From NCBI RefSeq assembly GCF_013256625.1, contig NZ_CP053908.1:310001-374000 (forward strand): a stretch of DNA of 64,000 nucleotides, in the 5' to 3' direction. A program made the position numbers and the translations under genes. The notes below the pieces were generated by a model. That model made no database searches. It was not told where the DNA came from and saw nothing but the letters and a program-made list of their open reading frames with translations. Shown piece after piece: positions 63,487 to 64,000 of the stretch (its first letter is position 1; each line of letters begins with the position of its first letter). The DNA comes from Hymenobacter sp. BRD128. GTDB lineage: Bacteria > Bacteroidota > Bacteroidia > Cytophagales > Hymenobacteraceae.

Positions 63487-64000
63487 CTAGGCCCGCCGCA
63501 GCTCGAGCAGCGTTATTTCGGGCAAAAAGCCCATCCGGCCCGGAAAGCCCAGGTAACCCAGCCCCACGTTCACGTAAAGCTTTTGGGCGCCCTGCTCATA
63601 AATGCCGGCCCACTGCGGATAGGAGTACTGCACTGGGCTCCACTTGAAGCCGGGCAAATTGACTCCAAACTGCATGCCGTGGGTGTGGCCGCTGAGCGTG
63701 AGGTCGATGTCTTTATAGCCGAGCACCTGCGCTTCCCAGTGCGACGGGTCGTGCGAGAGCAGCAGCTTAAACGGCGCCTGGCCGCTGCCAGCGTGCGCCT
63801 GCGCCAGGTTACCGTGCTTGGGAAAGTTGGGGTGGGCGCTCCAGTTTTGCACCCCCAGCACCGCCAGCTCATCGGCCCCGCGCCGGATGGTGTGGCATTC
63901 ATCGAGCAGCAGCCGCCAGCCGATTTTGGCGTGGTTGCGGGCTAGCCGCTGCAGGTTTGCGCGCTTGGCCTCCGGGCTTTCCCACTGCACGTAGTCGCCG
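63487..64000 (-). CDS. Metallophosphoesterase, 5' end outside the window
   Basis: The C-terminal part of a calcineurin-like phosphoesterase, open to the right edge. KLLLSHDPSHWEAQVLGYKDIDLTLSGHTHGMQFG contains the two late His motifs (LSHDP and SGHTHG) of the family. GMGFLPEI-type ending (RMGFLPEITLLEL) is typical of membrane-associated YkuE-like phosphoesterases. About 170 residues are visible; the N-terminal metal ligands lie beyond the edge. Confidence 0.88.
   Translation of the reverse strand, partial: GDYVQWESPEAKRANLQRLARNHAKIGWRLLLDECHTIRRGADELAVLGVQNWSAHPNFPKHGNLAQAHAGSGQAPFKLLLSHDPSHWEAQVLGYKDIDLTLSGHTHGMQFGVNLPGFKWSPVQYSYPQWAGIYEQGAQKLYVNVGLGYLGFPGRMGFLPEITLLELRRA

Overview
The window looks like a chromosomal segment of a GC-rich member of the Bacteroidota, most likely order Cytophagales and close to Hymenobacter. 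The evidence is a Bacteroidota-type 16S/23S/5S operon, many -7 promoter elements of the form TAnnTTTG, a type IX secretion system (T9SS) cargo protein next to a PorP/SprF protein, DUF4199, DUF2480 and 2TM proteins, and a tmRNA tag (GDYSYAMAA) ending in AMAA. The genus is my inference. CTAG, usually rare in bacteria, is very common here, mostly as GCTAGC or CTAGCC.

Layout. 1-4.5 kb: end of cmk, an MBOAT O-acyltransferase with its SGNH-type partner, ispH, and a macro-domain remnant. 4.6-8.6 kb: a small 2TM protein, a RimB-like protease, RimK, an aspartoacylase-like enzyme, and an OmpH/Skp-like chaperone. 8.6-12.3 kb: a quinone oxidoreductase-like enzyme, a rhomboid protease and a partner sharing its N-terminal module, and two small acidic disordered proteins. 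12.3-25.3 kb: a GH10-like hydrolase, a HGSNAT-like membrane protein, proC, small Tyr/Gly-rich secreted proteins, an FAD enzyme, tsaB, an APC permease, lipoproteins, and a beta-lactamase-fold hydrolase. 25.4-31.2 kb: an rRNA operon driven by five tandem promoters, with tRNA-Ile as the only spacer tRNA. 31.4-49.4 kb: a BatA-like protein, DUF4199 proteins with two glycosyltransferases, a GT9 enzyme, purB, an AsmA-like/GT51 transglycosylase, a glutathione peroxidase, menA, a DUF3160 protein, a CapA-like lipoprotein, and dnaX. 49.6-64 kb: ssrA, an amidase, an alpha/beta hydrolase, the PorP/SprF and T9SS cargo pair, small secreted proteins, uvsE, and a partial metallophosphoesterase.

Most genes are housekeeping or envelope functions. 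No prophage, transposase, CRISPR array or recognisable defence island is visible. The strongest unusual signals are an A10 run in dnaX placed just after the clamp-loader core, where slippage by one base either way gives a nearby stop; the genome-wide-looking GCTAGC enrichment; long palindromic intergenic elements; five tandem rRNA promoters; and a RimB/RimK/aspartoacylase cluster that could be a protein glutamylation system.

Three genes (SGNH partner, ispH, T9SS cargo) are broken as sequenced by four single-base losses, all repaired by adding one base to a homopolymer. This looks more like sequencing error than biology, so I describe these as genes with disrupted frames.
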